This document shows positions 61,430 to 64,000 of a stretch of DNA of 64,000 nucleotides, one piece after another (the stretch's first letter is position 1; every line of letters starts with the position of its first letter). The notes beneath the pieces are model-generated. The model worked only from the letters and a program-made list of their open reading frames with translations. It was not told the origin of the DNA and searched no databases. The DNA is taken from assembly GCF_027942865.1 (NCBI RefSeq), contig NC_134506.1:16266436-16330435 (forward strand), in the 5' to 3' direction. This DNA comes from Odontesthes bonariensis (lineage: Eukaryota > Chordata > Actinopteri > Atheriniformes > Atherinopsidae). Made by a program: the position numbers and the translations under genes.

Positions 61430-62862
61430 ATGCCCTGTGAAAGCTGTCGGATATATCAACAAGAAATTTGGGCGCTACAAGTAAGGATTTTTGCCATTGA
61501 AACTGAAATGGGACTTCATGAAACGCTCCCAATGGAATCCAGTGGTAAGAAGTCCACATTTACTTCCAAAGGAAAGGGTGAAAAAACTGCTACCTCCAAC
61601 TTAAAGCTAAATGATACTGTGTCTTTTCCAAGACTCTGTAAAGGCACGTATGATGGACTTGGTGCAAAGCCGAAGAGTCGTCAAACTGTTGGTATCAACA
61701 GAGAATATGTAACATCACCCGGAATAAAGTTAACAAACATATTTTTACCACTGTCAGAGCCAAATGTGACTGAGTGTAACAGACAGAGAGACGGTACAAA
61801 GAAGCAGATGGACAGAGAAACTGTGCCGAGTGTCAAGGTCAAAGATACTCTTGTGCTTGGAGACGGAGCCATATCTAATATAAACATAAACAGAATGGTT
61901 ACATGCAGCTAAGTGCCACTGTCTCTGACATCACAAGATTACTACCAGAGGTACTGGCAAAACACCAAGGGGTGAAACAGCTGATTGTGCACGTGGGTGC
62001 AGTGGACATCAGAGAGAATCAGTCTGAAATCTTAAAAAAAGACTTTGAGAAACTGTTTGAGAGTCTTGATAAAGTGACAATACCAACATTCATAAGTGGA
62101 CCTCTCCCAAACATCGACAGCAGGATCAACAAATTCAGCCGGCTGCTTCAGTTGAACACATGGCTGTCCAAAGTCTGTGAGTCCAGAGGACCTGATTTCA
62201 TCGAGAACTTTAATCTTTTCTGGCAAAGAGATGATCTCTTTCAAAGAAAAGGCCCACACCTGAACAGAGGTGGAGTGACACGACTGACGGATAATCTTCT
62301 CCACGCTCTGAGGCATCAGAAGGGACCAGGGCCAGGACCAGGACCAGGTCCTGTGCTGCCGCAGAGAGAGAAGACGAGCCAGAGAAGAGCTCCTGCCTCG
62401 CCACCCAAGGACCCAGCAAAGGATTCAGCCACAGCAGCCACAGCAGCACCTCCAGCATCCCGAACACAGGATTCAGCAGCTCCACCATCGCCTTCACCAC
62501 GGGCCTCACCACAGGCCTGGGACCCACCTGCTGCATCTACACCCTCCAGAGATGTTTCACCATCGTTCTCTTCTCCACCGTCACCCAGGAGATTTCCTGA
62601 TCACCTTGAAAGCTTGGTGAAATCGGGGATTAAAATGGTTCCTCTCACGCCAAACATGGCAAGATCAAGAATTCTATCCTCAAAGAAGCATCGAGCCCCT
62701 CTCCCTCCCCAGCCTACTCCATCGACCAAAGCCCCCCAGCTTGGCCCCCACCACCGGTGCCCACAGCTGTCATTTCCAACAGCGTCAATGCTGTTGTCTA
62801 GGACACTAAGGGCCTCTGTGTTGGTAAACACCATCTCAACCAGAGGTCCAGGGATGGAGTGA
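61430..62862 (+). pseudogene. LINE ORF1 with degenerate SGNH esterase domain
   Basis: Two overlapping frames (61430-61912 and 61903-62862) form one broken ORF1. The N-terminus MPCESCRIYQQEI has a CxxC motif. The middle is an SGNH-hydrolase fold as found in CR1/L2 ORF1. Its catalytic blocks are altered: LGDGAIS where the active enzyme has GDS, VGAVDIRE where GxND is expected, and KGPHLNRGG where Asp-x-x-His is expected. The serine, asparagine and aspartate are thus all missing. The C-terminus is Pro/Ser/Ala-rich with a GPGPGP repeat. A one-base shift between the frames breaks the domain just after the first block. Confidence 0.75.
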
Positions 62863-64000
62863 AGAGAGGGACAATCAGATTGTCCAATCAGAGAAATCTT
62901 ATCCATATCCCTTGCAAGAACACAGCATCCAGTTCAACTATAACTAATCTCAAACACGCAGTACTCAATGTCAGATCTTTAAGTAACAAATCATTCTTAA
63001 TTAATAGTTTTATTTCCTCTCACAATCTTGATTTTATGTCTTTTAACTGAGACGTGGCTCGACAAAAACACAGCAAATGCAGTCCTGATTGAGTCTAGTC
63101 CACCTCACTTCAATTTTGTGTCTGAAACATGAGAAAACCAGAGGGGTGGGGGTGTTTGTGCCATGTTCACGGACAATATACCCACCCACAAGTTGTCATT
63201 TGGGTTTTTTTCATCATTTGAGTATGTGTCATTCAAAATGGAGATAAAACAATCTTCCATACTTTATATCACCATTTATAAACCACCACAGAATTGTTTT
63301 ATTGATGATTTTACTGAACTACTTTCAATTGTGTGCACTGCTTTTGACTGTTTAGTCATAACAGGGGACTTGAATGTGCATGTGGACGTAGCGCATAACA
63401 AGGAAGCTAAAGAGCTCACTGCTGTCCTTGAAATGTTTGGTCTAACTCAGCATGTTACTGAGCCCACCCACAACAGAGGGCACACTCTAGATGTGCTCAT
63501 TTCAAGGGGTGTTGTTATTTCAAACGTGAATGTCGTTGATGTTGCTTTATCTGATCATTTCTGTGTTTTCTTCGACCTATCTGTTATACCCAAACCAGCA
63601 GCTGGGTCTGCAGTTGTTCGGGGAAGACTCATAAATGACAGAACAGGGACACAGTTTATGGAAATGATTAGGTTTGAGAACACCCTGTGTTCTGATGTTG
63701 ATGATCTGTTGAACTCTTACACATCAAGTCTCTTACATGTTTTGGATACCATTGCTCCTGTCAAGGTTAGAATGGTTAAAAGTAGGCAAAGGGCGCCATG
63801 GAGGAAAGAAGAGTCGGTCAGGGCACAGAAAAGGGAGTGCCGGAGAGCCGAACGGAAATGGCGCAAGTCAAAGCTCCAGGTTCATTATGAGACTTACAAA
63901 GAAAAGCTATGTGTGTTCAACCAGACTTTGCGTAGAACAAGGGAGAGTTATTTTTCTGAAATCATCAAAAACTGCAGTAACAACTCTCGTGTCCTGTTTG
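62859..64000 (+). pseudogene. LINE ORF2 endonuclease region, cut by window end
   Basis: Begins with LKHAVLNVRSLSNKSF, the typical start of an APE-like endonuclease in L2/CR1 ORF2. Stops and shifts follow (for example after DFMSFN near 63048). Later blocks remain readable: ITGDLNVHVDVAHN, TEPTHNRGHTLDVLIS and DVALSDHFCVFFDLS, which hold the Asp, Asn and His active-site motifs. The linker toward the reverse transcriptase runs to the window edge. Not functional. Confidence 0.75.

Larger units (their letters stand above)
61234..64000 (+). mobile_element. L2/CR1-type LINE, 5' part, cut by window end
   Basis: A leader of about 195 bp, ORF1 (61430-62862) and the 5' part of ORF2 (62859 to the window end) follow each other on the plus strand. 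The sequence is much better preserved at its 5' end than most LINE copies, which are usually 5'-truncated. Both ORFs carry stops or frame shifts, so the copy is inactive. The exact 5' edge is a guess. Confidence 0.75.

Overview
The window is nuclear DNA of a ray-finned (teleost) fish. Genes are split by GT-AG introns, intergenic DNA is AT-rich, and fish-type repeats fill the gaps: L2 with a TTGCC-repeat tail, an I/Nimb-like LINE with a GAA tail, an Angel-like TTAA foldback, PIF/Harbinger-like and hAT MITEs, and long microsatellites. I reconstructed four protein-coding genes by joining exons on splice sites and reading phase. Assignments rest on recognition of the proteins, not on a database search.

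Layout. (1) 985-2960, plus strand: a spliced RNA gene with a TATA box and a 5'TOP-like start, no long ORF, and a good candidate H/ACA snoRNA in its last intron. (2) 4627-11355, minus: gtf2f2 (TFIIF beta subunit, RAP30), nine core exons plus an in-frame 60-nt cassette-like exon. (3) 11461-19012: an old minus-strand LINE still flanked by a 13-bp target-site duplication, blown apart by an L2, which is itself split by an LTR-like element, plus other repeats. (4) 19929-21600, minus: gpalpp1. (5) 23054-36558, plus: ercc3 (XPB helicase of TFIIH), fifteen exons. (6) 36559-39455: ercc3 3' end, a RecQ-like fragment and a TTAA MITE. (7) 39456-59747, plus: cyp27c1 (mitochondrial retinol 3,4-desaturase), nine exons, with a 10.7-kb intron holding a deep nest of transposons. 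(8) 61234-64000, plus: a decayed L2-type LINE running off the window end.

The gene order joins two blocks that are separate in human: GTF2F2-GPALPP1 (13q14) and ERCC3-CYP27C1 (2q14). Two of the four genes act at RNA polymerase II initiation (TFIIF and TFIIH), but there is no sign that they are co-regulated. The RNA gene lies tail-to-tail with gtf2f2, where human has TPT1, itself a TOP gene and snoRNA host.

The most unusual material is (a) the RNA gene and its snoRNA at the TPT1 position, (b) the cassette exon in gtf2f2, (c) the cyp27c1 intron-6 nest, whose order of insertion can be read from target-site duplications, and (d) within it a 3.5-kb inverted-repeat element with two unrelated minisatellites at its ends and spliced exons of a DUF4806-like protein.
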